Shown here piece by piece: positions 35,333-44,276 of a DNA stretch of 64,000 bases. Location of the stretch: NCBI RefSeq assembly GCF_900142135.1, contig NZ_FQZU01000028.1:1-64000 (forward strand). The letters are read 5' to 3'. The DNA is from Desulfatibacillum alkenivorans DSM 16219. Lineage in GTDB: Bacteria > Desulfobacterota > Desulfobacteria > Desulfobacterales > Desulfatibacillaceae. How positions within the stretch are numbered: position 1 is the first letter of the stretch; every line of letters begins with the position of its first letter. The notes under the pieces are model-generated. The model did not search any database. It was not told the DNA's origin and saw only the letters and a program-made list of their open reading frames with translations. Both the position numbers and the translations under genes were made by a program.

Positions 35333-37129
35333 ATGAACAGGATAACCAAAAGTTACATAAAGGTGCTATTCGCCGCGATTGTCATCGGGTTGCTCTTCTG
35401 GATTATTGACGGAATCTTTGAGTACATGTTTTTCCATAAAAACCTGTCCTTTCTGGTGCTGGAGGGTCCGGAAACCCTAATGGAATCGCTGGTTTTACAG
35501 GTTCCTCCCCATTCCCTTTTCGTTCGGACTTCCTTTTTGATTGCGTGCTTCATTAGCGGGTGCATCGTCGCCGTCTTTCTGGCAAGACGCTTAAAGGCGG
35601 AAGAGTCGCTTCGTGAAAGCGAAGCCATGTTCAAAACCCTGATTCGCACCATTCCCGACTTGGTTTGGCTGAAGGATCCCGACGGAAGATATATTGCCTG
35701 CAATACCCGGTTTGAAAAGTTTTTCGGGGCCAAGGAAGAAGAGATTATTGGAAAAACCGACCGTGATTTTTTAGGTGAGGAACTGGCGGCTTTTTTTCGC
35801 CATTACGACCAGCTAGCCATAGAAAAGGGAAGCCCCAGCGTTAATGAAGAGGAAATCACCTTTGCGGATGACGGCCACAAGGAACTGCTGGAAACCATTA
35901 AAACGCCCATGTACCGGGACGACGGCCATTTTGTGGGAGTGCTGGGCATTGGCCGGAATATCACCGAGCGGGTTCAAATGCAGGCCCAAATCTCCCAGGC
36001 GCAGAAAATGGAGTCCCTCGGCAGGCTTGCGGGCGGCATAGCCCATGATTATAATAATGTGTCCAGCGTCATTGTCGGCTACTCGGAACTGGGATTGGAA
36101 GGCCTTAATCCGGCCGATCCTTTGTACGACTATCTTCAGGAAATCCATAAGGCGGCGCAACGCGCCGCCAACTTCACCAGGCAGCTTCTCGCCTTTGCGC
36201 GGCGGCAAACCGCAGCCCCCGTAGTCATCGATCTGAATGACGCCATTGAAAAAATGCTTACCATGCTGCAAAGGCTTATCGGAGAGCACATCACCCTCTC
36301 CTGGAGGCCAGGCACGGAAATCTGGCCCCTTAAAATCGACCCTTCGCAAATTGATCAAATTTTGGCCAATCTCTGCATTAACGCCCGGGACGCCATTGCC
36401 GACACCGGCCGGATTGCTATCAGCACGGAGAATACCGCCTGCGACGTGAATACCTGCGCCGAAAACACAGATCTCGTTCCCGGCGACTATGTGGCGCTCA
36501 CAGTCAGCGACGACGGCCAAGGCATAGACCCTGAAACCCTGGACAAAATATTCGATCCTTTTTTCACCACCAAGGAAGTGGGAAAAGGATCCGGGCTCGG
36601 ACTTTCCACAGTCTACGGCATCGTCAAGCAATACAATGGCTTCATCTGCGTTGACAGCGAGTTAAAACAGGGAACCTCCATCAGGATCTACCTGCCTCGA
36701 TGCGTTGAAAAGGAACCCCTTGCCAAAAACAGAAACGAGGCCCCCGCTGACCTTCCCCTCGGCCGCGGAGAGCGCATCCTCTTTGTGGAGGATGACGAGC
36801 CCATCCTTGAACTGGGGGAAAAAATCCTGACCGGCCTGGGGTATGAAGTCATGTCCTCGCCCAGCCCCCTCCAAGCCCTTGAACTGGCCAAAAGCCGCGG
36901 AAAGGAAATCGACCTTTTAGTCACGGATGTGATCATGCCGCAAATGAACGGCCGGGAGCTTGCCGAAACGCTCCAAGGCATGTTCCCCAGCCTCAAGGTT
37001 TTATTTATTTCAGGATATACGGCCGACGTCATCGCCCAAAAAGGCGTGGTGGAGGAAGGCGTTCATTTTCTGCCCAAACCCTTCACCAAGGCCGATTTGG
37101 CGGCCAAAGTGCGGGAAGCCCTGGATTAG
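35333..37129 (+). CDS. Hybrid sensor histidine kinase (PAS, kinase core, receiver)
   Basis: The 598-residue protein has two membrane helices (about 7-30 and 65-85) with a short periplasmic loop, a PAS domain (about 95-220), the His box GGIAHDYNNVSSVIVGY (about 235), an ATPase domain with N box LANLCINARDAI, DDGQGID and GSGLGLS, and a C-terminal receiver with phospho-acceptor Asp in LLVTDVIMPQMNG (about 531) and the signature Lys in FLPKPF. The periplasmic loop is too short to bind a ligand alone, which fits a partner such as the preceding binding protein. The start is taken as ATG 35333, after the stop of that gene; TTG 35285 and ATG 35294 are in frame but overlap it. No ribosome binding site decides between them. 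Confidence 0.85.
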   Translation: MNRITKSYIKVLFAAIVIGLLFWIIDGIFEYMFFHKNLSFLVLEGPETLMESLVLQVPPHSLFVRTSFLIACFISGCIVAVFLARRLKAEESLRESEAMFKTLIRTIPDLVWLKDPDGRYIACNTRFEKFFGAKEEEIIGKTDRDFLGEELAAFFRHYDQLAIEKGSPSVNEEEITFADDGHKELLETIKTPMYRDDGHFVGVLGIGRNITERVQMQAQISQAQKMESLGRLAGGIAHDYNNVSSVIVGYSELGLEGLNPADPLYDYLQEIHKAAQRAANFTRQLLAFARRQTAAPVVIDLNDAIEKMLTMLQRLIGEHITLSWRPGTEIWPLKIDPSQIDQILANLCINARDAIADTGRIAISTENTACDVNTCAENTDLVPGDYVALTVSDDGQGIDPETLDKIFDPFFTTKEVGKGSGLGLSTVYGIVKQYNGFICVDSELKQGTSIRIYLPRCVEKEPLAKNRNEAPADLPLGRGERILFVEDDEPILELGEKILTGLGYEVMSSPSPLQALELAKSRGKEIDLLVTDVIMPQMNGRELAETLQGMFPSLKVLFISGYTADVIAQKGVVEEGVHFLPKPFTKADLAAKVREALD

Positions 37130-37479
37130 GGCCGGTTAGCCGCATCCAAACCATGTCCTTCCACTCTTTGCGGGCCGCATCGCGTGAAAGCGCTTCCGCG
37201 CTTTTTGCCGGATTGCCGCCCCAACGCCGATCATCGGCGCAAGCCCCTGTCCATGATCCAACAGTACCAAATCCGCCCATTATTGCCTTAACTCCCGGAA
37301 ATTCTAACTTGCCATTGGCCCTGAAATATGGCAAACGTTAACATTTAATAAGCCGCCCGAATTGACCGGCGGATTTTCGGTCGTTGTTCCCGGGCGTGAA
37401 GGTTTGGTTTAATTTCTAAAAATTTTGTAATAATCAGCCATGCTCCAGGCTTTCGAGCTGGTTCCAGGAGGTTGTCAAC
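37130..37479. other. Intergenic stretch with a terminator and a weak promoter
   Basis: About 350 bases without a gene. A terminator-like hairpin lies near 37187. TTGGTT at 37404-37409 followed by TAATAA at 37428 is a weak promoter candidate for the thiolase gene, with an 18-base spacer. Nothing else is recognised. Confidence 0.4.
37187..37206 (+). terminator. Possible terminator after the hybrid kinase gene
   Basis: AAAGCGC (37187-37193) pairs with GCGCTTT (37198-37204) around a TTCC tetraloop, followed by TT. It is short but compact and about 60 bases after the stop codon. Confidence 0.5.
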
Positions 37480-38766
37480 ATGAAAGAAGCGGTAATCGTC
37501 AGCGGCGCACGGACCGCCATCGGATCTTTTGGCGGCGTATTGAAAAGCGTCCCCGTTATTCAACTGGGAAGCACGGTCATGAAAGAAACCCTCAAAAAGG
37601 TCAACCTCAGGCCGGTCCCCAGCGAAGACATGCTTTCCGCAGCCCCGGACGCCCTCAAAGACCAGGGCGTCATCGAACTGGAAGAAAAAGGCATGGATTG
37701 GGACGACTCCGCCCAGCCCGTCACCATTGACGAAGTCATCATGGGCAACGTGCTCATCGCGGGACAAGGCCAGAACCCGGCTCGCCAGGCCATGGTCCAG
37801 GCGGGCATCTGCAAGGAAACCCCTGCTTTCACCATCAACAAGGTCTGCGCTTCCGGCCTCAAGGCCATCGCCCTGGGCGCGGCTTCCATCATGACCGGCC
37901 AGGCCGACGTCATCCTGGCCGGCGGCCAGGAAAGCATGAGCAACGTGCCCATGTCCCTGCCCTCCGCCCGTTGGGGTTACCGCATGGCCATCTCCGGCAA
38001 AGGCGAAATCGACGACCTCATGGTCCTGGACGGCCTGTACGAAATCTTTTACGGCTACCACATGGGCGTCACCGCAGAAAACATCGCCTCAAAATACGGC
38101 ATCACCCGCGAAGAACAGGACGCCCTGGGCGTGCTTTCCCATAATCGCGCCAGAAAAGCCATCACCGACGGCCTGTTCAAAGACGAAATCGTGCCCGTCA
38201 CCTATATGCAGCGCAAACAGGAAGTGGTTGTGGACACCGACGAACGCCCCATGGACACCAGCATGGAGAAAATGGCCAAGCTGCGTCCCGCGTTCACCAA
38301 AGACGGGACGGTCACGGCCGGCAACGCCTCCGGCATCAACGACGGCGCCGCCTCCGTGCTTCTCATGAGCGCGGAAAAGGCTCAGGAGCTGGGCCTGGAG
38401 CCCCTGGCGAAAATCAAGGCCTTCGCCTCCGCCGGCATGGACCCCGCCTACATGGGCCTCGGCCCCATCCCGGCGGTCCGCAAGGTGCTGAAAGCCACAG
38501 GCATGAGCATCGACGATTTGCAGATGCTGGAAGTGAACGAAGCCTTCGCCTCCCAGGCCATCGCCTGCCTGCGCGAACTAGGCATCGACACGGAAAAGCC
38601 CAACGAACTGGGCAGCGGCATTTCTCTGGGCCACCCCATCGGCTGCACAGGCGCCCGCCAGATGGTCACCGCCATTCATCACATGAAGCGCCAGGGCTAC
38701 AACACGGGCCTCATCACCATGTGCATCGGCGGCGGCATGGGCATGGCCATGATTATTGAAAAATAG
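37480..38766 (+). CDS. Acetyl-CoA acetyltransferase (thiolase)
   Basis: The 428-residue protein is a thiolase-family acyl-CoA acetyltransferase. The nucleophilic Cys is C123 in NKVCASGLKA, and the catalytic His is about 385 in SLGHPIGCTGAR and the second Cys about 415 in MCIGGGMGM. The family runs near 390-400 residues; the surplus lies mostly in an insertion of about 35 residues between 44 and 82 (PSEDMLSAAPDALKDQG onward) before VIMGNVL. Both biosynthetic and degradative thiolases carry these motifs, so direction is not fixed; with no beta-oxidation genes adjacent, it could serve either fatty-acid or acetoacetyl-CoA metabolism. ATG 37480 follows AGGAGG. Confidence 0.92.
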   Translation: MKEAVIVSGARTAIGSFGGVLKSVPVIQLGSTVMKETLKKVNLRPVPSEDMLSAAPDALKDQGVIELEEKGMDWDDSAQPVTIDEVIMGNVLIAGQGQNPARQAMVQAGICKETPAFTINKVCASGLKAIALGAASIMTGQADVILAGGQESMSNVPMSLPSARWGYRMAISGKGEIDDLMVLDGLYEIFYGYHMGVTAENIASKYGITREEQDALGVLSHNRARKAITDGLFKDEIVPVTYMQRKQEVVVDTDERPMDTSMEKMAKLRPAFTKDGTVTAGNASGINDGAASVLLMSAEKAQELGLEPLAKIKAFASAGMDPAYMGLGPIPAVRKVLKATGMSIDDLQMLEVNEAFASQAIACLRELGIDTEKPNELGSGISLGHPIGCTGARQMVTAIHHMKRQGYNTGLITMCIGGGMGMAMIIEK

Positions 38767-38780
38767 TTGTTAAAAACAAT

Positions 38781-38803
38781 CCCGGGGCGCTCCCCGCCCC
38801 GGG
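38781..38803 (+). other. GC-rich hairpin after the thiolase gene
   Basis: CCCGGGGCG (38781-38789) pairs perfectly with CGCCCCGGG (38795-38803) around a five-base loop, 14 bases after the stop. The following bases are only modestly T-rich, so this may attenuate rather than end transcription into the next small gene. Confidence 0.6.
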
Positions 38804-38835
38804 CCTTGAATCTTTTGACACTCAGGAGAAAGAGC

Positions 38836-39036
38836 ATGAAAAAGAGTTTCTTTGAACGCGTGACCAGGCCCAGGGCTCTCGGCATTCTTATTTTCACCGG
38901 CGTTCCGGCGATCATCGGCGGCGGCCTGATCTGGTGGGCAACCGGCCATTCCTACAACCTGGTGGTTCCTTACGAAATCGCCTTGTATGCTATTTCATTG
39001 ACCATCGCATCCAAAGCGCCGGATCTGGAACACTGA
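38836..39036 (+). CDS. Small two-helix membrane protein of unknown function
   Basis: The 66-residue protein begins MKKSFFERVTRPRALG and then has two hydrophobic stretches (about 16-36, LIFTGVPAIIGGGLIWWATG, and 42-58). I do not recognise it. ATG 38836 is preceded by AGGAGAAAGAGC, a good ribosome binding site, which supports it being a real gene despite its size. It follows the thiolase gene by 69 bases across a GC hairpin and may be co-transcribed at a reduced level. A terminator-like hairpin follows at 39080. Confidence 0.55.
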   Translation: MKKSFFERVTRPRALGILIFTGVPAIIGGGLIWWATGHSYNLVVPYEIALYAISLTIASKAPDLEH

Positions 39037-39079
39037 TTTTTTAATTCTTTTTCCGGGAATCCGTTCGAATATTTATTGA

Positions 39080-39121
39080 GGGCGGCATATATGGCCTGAA
39101 GCCGGTTTGCTGCCCTTTATA
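39080..39121 (+). terminator. Possible terminator after the small membrane protein gene
   Basis: GGGCGGCA (39080-39087) can pair with TGCTGCCC (39108-39115) with one G-T wobble, followed by TTTATATT. Confidence 0.4.
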
Positions 39122-39202
39122 TTGGGCCTAAAGGAAAACTTCCGGCGGCTGTAAAGGCTATTTTTCCGTTAGCGCCTGCTTTCTAACTGATTCCAAACGA
39201 TT

Positions 39203-39910
39203 ATGATGAATTCTTACGAAAAAATTATCCGTTGGCCCCTGTCCTTCCGCATTTGGGAGACGGGCCGGGAGTACGCCAAAGGGCGTATTGAGGACGGCCT
39301 GCGCCAGGGCATGTGGACCTTCTGGTACCGCTCGGGCGCCAAGCAGATGGAAGGCGAGTACAAGGACGGCGTGCAGGTCGGCCTTTGGATCAAATGGTGG
39401 CCCAACGGACAAGTCGCCACCCAAGGCGCCTTTAAAGACGGCTGGATGCACGGCGAGTGGAACGACTGGTTCGACAACGGTCAAAAAGCCATGCTCAGCC
39501 ATTGGGACATGGGCCGTCAAACCGGAGTCACCACCATTTGGGACCGGTTCGGCAACGAGGTGAAAACCCAAAAGCACCGGGCGGGCCGGGAGCCCCGGAA
39601 TTACTACCCGCTCATGAGCAACCGGGACGCCTCCTTCGCCCTGGCCACAGCCCAAAAAATGGGGATGCGGAGAATCTGGGCAAAGATGGTCGGTAAAAAA
39701 ATCTCCGCCTACCTGGAGCCCTGGCAGTGTACGGTGTGCCTCATGCTCTTTTTGCCGGGCTACGCCCTGTTAAAACCGCATATAGGCTTGTACGCCATCC
39801 CCGCAAGCCTTGCGGGAGCGGTGCTCATCACCATTGGCGTGATACTGGGAACCGCCTACCACGACAGCATAACCCGCCCGGATATAGGATTGGGCAAGCC
39901 AAAGGATTAG
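39203..39910 (+). CDS. MORN/YwqK-like repeat protein with C-terminal membrane helices
   Basis: The 235-residue protein starts with about four MORN-variant repeats of the YwqK type (pattern G..QGMW.FW...GAK..EGEY.DG), between residues about 20 and 110, a fold that often binds lipids or partner proteins. The C-terminal 70 residues hold two membrane helices (about 172-190 and 195-218) with a CTVCLM motif between the repeat part and the first helix. The gene is followed after 4 bases by the AI-2E-family permease gene, so the two are likely co-transcribed and may act together at the membrane. The exact start (39203 or 39206) is open because the ribosome binding site is weak. Confidence 0.65.
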   Translation: MMNSYEKIIRWPLSFRIWETGREYAKGRIEDGLRQGMWTFWYRSGAKQMEGEYKDGVQVGLWIKWWPNGQVATQGAFKDGWMHGEWNDWFDNGQKAMLSHWDMGRQTGVTTIWDRFGNEVKTQKHRAGREPRNYYPLMSNRDASFALATAQKMGMRRIWAKMVGKKISAYLEPWQCTVCLMLFLPGYALLKPHIGLYAIPASLAGAVLITIGVILGTAYHDSITRPDIGLGKPKD

Positions 39911-39914
39911 GGCC

Positions 39915-40985
39915 ATGGAACAGGACCGGAAAAGCCACCAGATGATTCTCATTTTTTTCCTGGCCCTGTACATCATTTCCATAGGATTCATGGGGTGGCT
40001 GCTCAGGCCCTTTTTCTCCATCCTGGTGCTGGCCTTCGTGGTCACCGGCGTATTCGCCCCGGTTTACCGTCTTTTACTCAAAAAAATGAAGCCGGGCGCA
40101 GCCTCCAGCCTCACCTGCGTTATCATATTTCTGGTATTGTTCATCCCCACCCTGCTTTTTGCGGGCATCGTCGTATCCGAAGCCGTGGGGTTTCTCGACA
40201 TGGTCAACAAAGCAGCCCTGCCGGACCAAATCAGGACCATCATCAACAACAGCACCCTGCTTGAGACCATCAACCAGTATATTGACGATTACGGGATTGA
40301 GATTACCGGCGCGGAAATCACGCAAGCCGCCTCCCAGGTGGGCCAGTTTGTGGGCGGGTTTCTCCTGGACTCCGGCAAAGCCGTCGTATCCAATGTTCTC
40401 AGCTTTGTGCTTAACTTCCTCTTTATGGTACTGATAATATTCTTTATATTGATAGACGGCGGTAAGCTGGTGGACTATTTGGTGGACATGTCCCCCCTTC
40501 CCCAGGATCAGGATGAGAAGCTGGTGGCCAAATTCAAGGATATGTCCGGCGCCGTCATTCTGGGCAACGGCGTGTGCGGCTTGGCCCAAGGGATATTGGG
40601 CGGCGCGGTTTTCGCCCTGTTCGGCCTGCCCTCCCCGTTTTTATGGGGCGTGGTCATGGGCATCCTGGCCTTTTTGCCCATTGTGGGCATCGGCGTGGTC
40701 TTCCTGCCCGCGGCGATCGTCATGTTCATCCAGGGCAAAATCGCCACGGGCATGTTCTTTATCATCTTCTATTCGATTCTGTCCTTTTCCGTGGAATACG
40801 TGATCAAGCCCAAACTTGTGGGAGACCGGGTCCAGATGCATCCCTTGCTGGTCTTTTTGGCCATCATGGGCGGCCTGAAAATCTTCGGCATCCTGGGCGT
40901 CATCTACGGCCCCCTCATCGTCACCTTCTTCCTCACCCTGGCCGACATCTACCGCGCCAGCTACAAAGCCATTGTGGAAGCCTAA
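39915..40985 (+). CDS. AI-2E family (PerM/UPF0118) membrane transporter
   Basis: The 356-residue protein has the helix pattern of the AI-2E transporter family: two N-terminal helices (about 10-45), one near 62-85, a central soluble part (about 90-150) and four or five C-terminal helices including GVVMGILAFLPIVGIGVVFL and the family end SVEYVIKPKLVGDRVQMHPL. The family exports varied substrates, including autoinducer-2 or acting as sodium/proton antiporters, so substrate is uncertain. It begins 4 bases after the MORN-like gene, which suggests one transcript. Confidence 0.88.
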   Translation: MEQDRKSHQMILIFFLALYIISIGFMGWLLRPFFSILVLAFVVTGVFAPVYRLLLKKMKPGAASSLTCVIIFLVLFIPTLLFAGIVVSEAVGFLDMVNKAALPDQIRTIINNSTLLETINQYIDDYGIEITGAEITQAASQVGQFVGGFLLDSGKAVVSNVLSFVLNFLFMVLIIFFILIDGGKLVDYLVDMSPLPQDQDEKLVAKFKDMSGAVILGNGVCGLAQGILGGAVFALFGLPSPFLWGVVMGILAFLPIVGIGVVFLPAAIVMFIQGKIATGMFFIIFYSILSFSVEYVIKPKLVGDRVQMHPLLVFLAIMGGLKIFGILGVIYGPLIVTFFLTLADIYRASYKAIVEA

Positions 40986-41147
40986 AGCCCGCGAAAATAC
41001 CATTTGCATAAAACCCGACGCGGCATGCAATGCCGAAAATAGCATGCGCCAACGGTTTGGAGCCTGAGCCCCCCCAAAGAAATGCACAGGGCGAGTCCTG
41101 TCACTATGTTCAAATTCAACCTATCCGGCTTGCTCTCACATTGCAGC

Positions 41148-41214
41148 GGCGCCCCCGTGTGGGCGCCCTTTAAACGCGCATAGCGCGTTTAGGGACAGGC
41201 GCCGGGGGCCTGTC
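41148..41214. repeat. Three consecutive GC hairpins
   Basis: GGCGCCC/GGGCGCC (41148-41167), AAACGCGC/GCGCGTTT (41172-41190) and GACAGGC/GCCTGTC (41194-41214) follow each other with almost no spacing. The last includes GGACAGGCGCCGGGGGC, repeated directly at 41484-41500. Confidence 0.6.
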
Positions 41215-41247
41215 ACTACATTCCAATTTATGCGCACCATGCTAAGG

Positions 41248-41432
41248 TGGCCCAGGCAAGGCAGTTTTTGCCTGGGTCCATAAGGACAAAAGGTGCGGCC
41301 TCGTGGGACGTTTAAAACTAATGAATTAGGCCGAAGACGGCATTATAGAAAACCAACCAAAAGTTTTCCCCGTCCCCATGCGCCCGCCAGACATTCCGGG
41401 CTTCCAACGTATTTTTTGGACCGCGCCTTTTG
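41248..41432. repeat. Dispersed intergenic repeat, copies 2 and 3 in inverted orientation
   Basis: The left half (from TGGCCCAGGCA at 41248 to GGTGCGGCC near 41300) matches the first half of the element at 10894. The right half (41376-41432), read on the minus strand, matches the second half, from AAAAGGCGCGG to GCGGGCG. The two halves thus face each other around a short unique centre. Confidence 0.5.
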
Positions 41433-41706
41433 TTGCGCCGCAACTCCGGCAGGGTACTGCTCTGCCTAGGGCGCCCAAAGAACGGACAGGCGCCGGGGGC
41501 TTGCCGCTAGGCTATTGGCCGGACCTGCCCAACCAAATATCCAGGCCCGGCCCTGACCTCCGGAGGCCCTCCATATTTGCAATCGATCCATCCGGAAATC
41601 GGACGCAAAAACCCTATAAAAGGCGCCCTTGGCAAACCTGTTGAAAACCTAAAAAATACCGGCCGTTATCAAGCAGTTCTTTCATGGCGAAAATCCCTTA
41701 AAAGCC

Positions 41707-41735
41707 TTGACTATCGTGGATTTGTCGACTAAAAG
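41707..41735 (+). promoter_or_regulatory. Putative sigma-70 promoter for gyrA
   Basis: TTGACT at 41707-41712 and TAAAAG at 41730-41735 are separated by 17 bases, about 100 bases before the gyrA start. TATAT sequences just downstream are an alternative -10. Confidence 0.45.
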
Positions 41736-41773
41736 TATATATTTCCTCGTACAGGAATCAGGTCTAAAAAAGG

Positions 41774-41794
41774 GGCCGGAAAATCCTTCCGGCC
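41774..41794 (+). other. Hairpin in the gyrA leader
   Basis: GGCCGGAA (41774-41781) pairs perfectly with TTCCGGCC (41787-41794) around a five-base loop, followed by TCTCTT. It lies between the putative promoter and the start codon, so it could act as a weak attenuator or stabilise the leader. Confidence 0.5.
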
Positions 41795-41833
41795 TCTCTT
41801 GTCGAGACAATCTTTCCACTGACAGGAGTAACC

Positions 41834-44269
41834 ATGGATTTGGGAGAAAACATGCTCGAAATAAGCATCGAGAGCGAGATGAAAAAATCGTATCTCGATT
41901 ACGCCATGAGCGTGATTATAGGCCGCGCCCTGCCGGACGTGCGGGACGGCCTAAAACCGGTTCATCGGCGTGTGCTTTTCACCATGCATGAACAGAAAAA
42001 CGATTATAACAAGCCGTATAAGAAATCCGCCCGCGTCGTCGGCGACGTCATGGGTAAGTATCACCCCCACGGCGATGCGGCGATATACGATACCATGGTG
42101 CGTATGGCCCAGGATTTTTCCCTGCGCTATCCCCTGGTTGACGGCCAGGGCAACTTCGGGTCCATCGACGGCGACCCGCCGGCCGCCATGCGTTATACGG
42201 AAGTCCGGATGCAAAAGATGGCCCACGCCATTTTGGAGGATCTGGACAAGGAAACTGTGGATTTCATCCCCAACTACGATGAAACCATACAAGAGCCCAC
42301 GGTCCTGCCCACGCGGATTCCCAACCTGTTGGTGAACGGTTCCGCCGGCATCGCGGTTGGCATGGCCACCAATATTCCTCCCCACAACCTGGGGGAAATC
42401 ACGGACGCCCTGTGCGCGCTCATAGAAAATCCCAAGCTGACGCCTGAGGAGATGCTCCAATATGTTCCCGGGCCGGACTTTCCCACGGGCGGCATTATTT
42501 ACGGCAGGGCCGGCATTCACAGCGCCTATTCAACGGGCCGGGGCATCATCAAGATCCGCGCCCGCATCATGGTGGAAAAGGACAACCGCACCGGCAAGGA
42601 AACCCTTGTGGTGACGGAGCTGCCCTACCAGGTGAACAAAGCCAGGGTGATAGAAAAAATCGCCCAGCTCATGAAGGACAAGGTGATAGAAGGCCTGGCC
42701 TTTGTGCGGGACGAATCCGACCGGGACGGCATGCGCATAGCCATGGGCTTGAAAAAGGATGAGATGGCTTCCATCATCATCAACAAGCTCTATAAACACA
42801 CCCAGTTGGAAAACTCCTTCGGCATCATCCTGCTTTCCATCGTCAATAACAAGCCCGAGCTGCTCAATCTCAAGGAAACGCTCCAGTACTTCATCGCCCA
42901 CCGGAAGGTGGTGGTGATCCGCCGGACCAAATATGAGCTTGCCAAAGCCGAAGCCCGTGCACATATTTTGGAAGGCTACAAGATAGCCATCGATAATCTG
43001 GACGAGGTGGTGAAGCTCATCCGGGCAAGCAGCACGCCTTTGGAAGCCCGGGAAGGCCTCATGGCCAGATTTGACCTTACCCAGATTCAGGCCCAGGCCA
43101 TTCTGGACATGCGCCTGCAAAAGCTCACCGGCCTGGAAATCGAAAAGGTGGAGGAAGAGTATCGGGAATTGATCAAAGCCATCGCCCGGTACAAGGAAAT
43201 CCTGGCAAGCGACCAACTGGTGCTGGAGATCGTTCGAGACGAATTGCTGGAAGTCAGAGCCGAATATGCGGACGAACGGCGCACGGAAATCGTGGACGAC
43301 GAAGGGGAAATTACCATCGAAGACATGATCGTGGAAGAAGACATGGTGGTGACCATTTCCCATCGCGGCTACATCAAGCGCAATCCCCTGACCCTGTATC
43401 ACAGCCAGCGCCGCGGCGGCAAAGGCAAGATCGGTATGGGCACGGGGGAAGAAGATTTCGTCTCTCGTCTTTTCGTGGCTTCCACCCACAACACCCTGCT
43501 CTTTTTCACCAACCTGGGCCGGGTGTACTGGAGAAAGGTCTACGAAATTCCCCAGGCCGGCAGGGCCGCCAAGGGCAAGTTCATATCCAACCTGCTCAAC
43601 CTGGCTCCTGACGAGCAGTTGACCACCGTGCTGGATGTGAAAGAGTTCGAGCCGGGATACAACATTATCATGGCCACCAAAGACGGCATCATCAAAAAAA
43701 CCGATCTTCTGGCGTACAGCAATCCCAGGTCCAACGGAATCATCGCCCTGAGCCTCGGCGAAGGAGACCAGCTCATCGCAGCCCGCATAAGCGACGGCAC
43801 CCAAAACGTGTTTTTGGGCTCCGCCTTCGGCAAGTCCATCCGTTTCCACGAATCGGACGTGCGGGCCATGGGCCGTGTTTCCCGGGGAGTCAAGGGCATG
43901 ACCCTCGCCGCCGGAGACCACCTTGTGGGCATGGAAGTGCTGACCCACGGCAAAACCCTGTTCTCGTGCACGGAAAACGGATTCGGAAAGCGCACGTCCC
44001 TGGACGAATACCCGCTGCAGAAACGCGGCGGCAAGGGCGTGATCACCATCCGCACCCACGAGAGGAACGGACACGTGGTTTCCATCCTGGTCGTCTCCAA
44101 CGACGATGACCTGATGCTCATGACCAACGCGGGCAAAATCATTCGCATGCCCATGGCGGACATCTCGGTGATCAGCAGAAACACCATGGGCGTGCGCCTC
44201 ATGGGCATGGAGCCGGGAGAAAGGTTGATCGGCGCCCAGCGGCTGGCTGAAAAAGACGAGGAGAAATAA
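41834..44269 (+). CDS. gyrA: DNA gyrase subunit A
   Basis: The 811-residue protein is the breakage-reunion subunit of gyrase. The catalytic Tyr is Y121 in [10 protein letters not shown], and the C-terminal beta-pinwheel carries the GyrA box [12 protein letters not shown], which separates it from ParC and supports DNA wrapping. In the quinolone region [14 protein letters not shown] the position matching E. coli Ser83 is Ala82, while the Asp87 equivalent (D86) is kept. ATG 41834 follows ACAGGAG. gyrB is not adjacent; gpsA and radC follow within short distance in the same direction and may share the transcript. The tail ends EKDEEK, only mildly acidic. Confidence 0.97.
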   Translation: MDLGENMLEISIESEMKKSYLDYAMSVIIGRALPDVRDGLKPVHRRVLFTMHEQKNDYNKPYKKSARVVGDVMGKYHPHGDAAIYDTMVRMAQDFSLRYPLVDGQGNFGSIDGDPPAAMRYTEVRMQKMAHAILEDLDKETVDFIPNYDETIQEPTVLPTRIPNLLVNGSAGIAVGMATNIPPHNLGEITDALCALIENPKLTPEEMLQYVPGPDFPTGGIIYGRAGIHSAYSTGRGIIKIRARIMVEKDNRTGKETLVVTELPYQVNKARVIEKIAQLMKDKVIEGLAFVRDESDRDGMRIAMGLKKDEMASIIINKLYKHTQLENSFGIILLSIVNNKPELLNLKETLQYFIAHRKVVVIRRTKYELAKAEARAHILEGYKIAIDNLDEVVKLIRASSTPLEAREGLMARFDLTQIQAQAILDMRLQKLTGLEIEKVEEEYRELIKAIARYKEILASDQLVLEIVRDELLEVRAEYADERRTEIVDDEGEITIEDMIVEEDMVVTISHRGYIKRNPLTLYHSQRRGGKGKIGMGTGEEDFVSRLFVASTHNTLLFFTNLGRVYWRKVYEIPQAGRAAKGKFISNLLNLAPDEQLTTVLDVKEFEPGYNIIMATKDGIIKKTDLLAYSNPRSNGIIALSLGEGDQLIAARISDGTQNVFLGSAFGKSIRFHESDVRAMGRVSRGVKGMTLAAGDHLVGMEVLTHGKTLFSCTENGFGKRTSLDEYPLQKRGGKGVITIRTHERNGHVVSILVVSNDDDLMLMTNAGKIIRMPMADISVISRNTMGVRLMGMEPGERLIGAQRLAEKDEEK

Positions 44270-44276
44270 CAATCGC

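Larger units (their letters stand above)
40986..41833. other. Gene-free, repeat-rich stretch before gyrA
   Basis: About 850 bases with no credible gene. It contains three consecutive hairpins at 41148-41214, a dispersed repeat in both orientations (41248-41432), a 17-bp direct repeat (41193-41209 and 41484-41500), a promoter candidate at 41707 and a leader hairpin at 41774. A short open frame at 41378-41644 lies over the repeats and has no supporting signal. Confidence 0.55.

Noticed and set aside
41378-41644. Possible small gene in the gap before gyrA
   Set aside because: It overlies dispersed repeats, lacks a ribosome binding site and has no domain.
41834-44269. ParC (topoisomerase IV) instead of GyrA
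   Set aside because: The QRRGGKG GyrA box in the C-terminal pinwheel favours gyrase.
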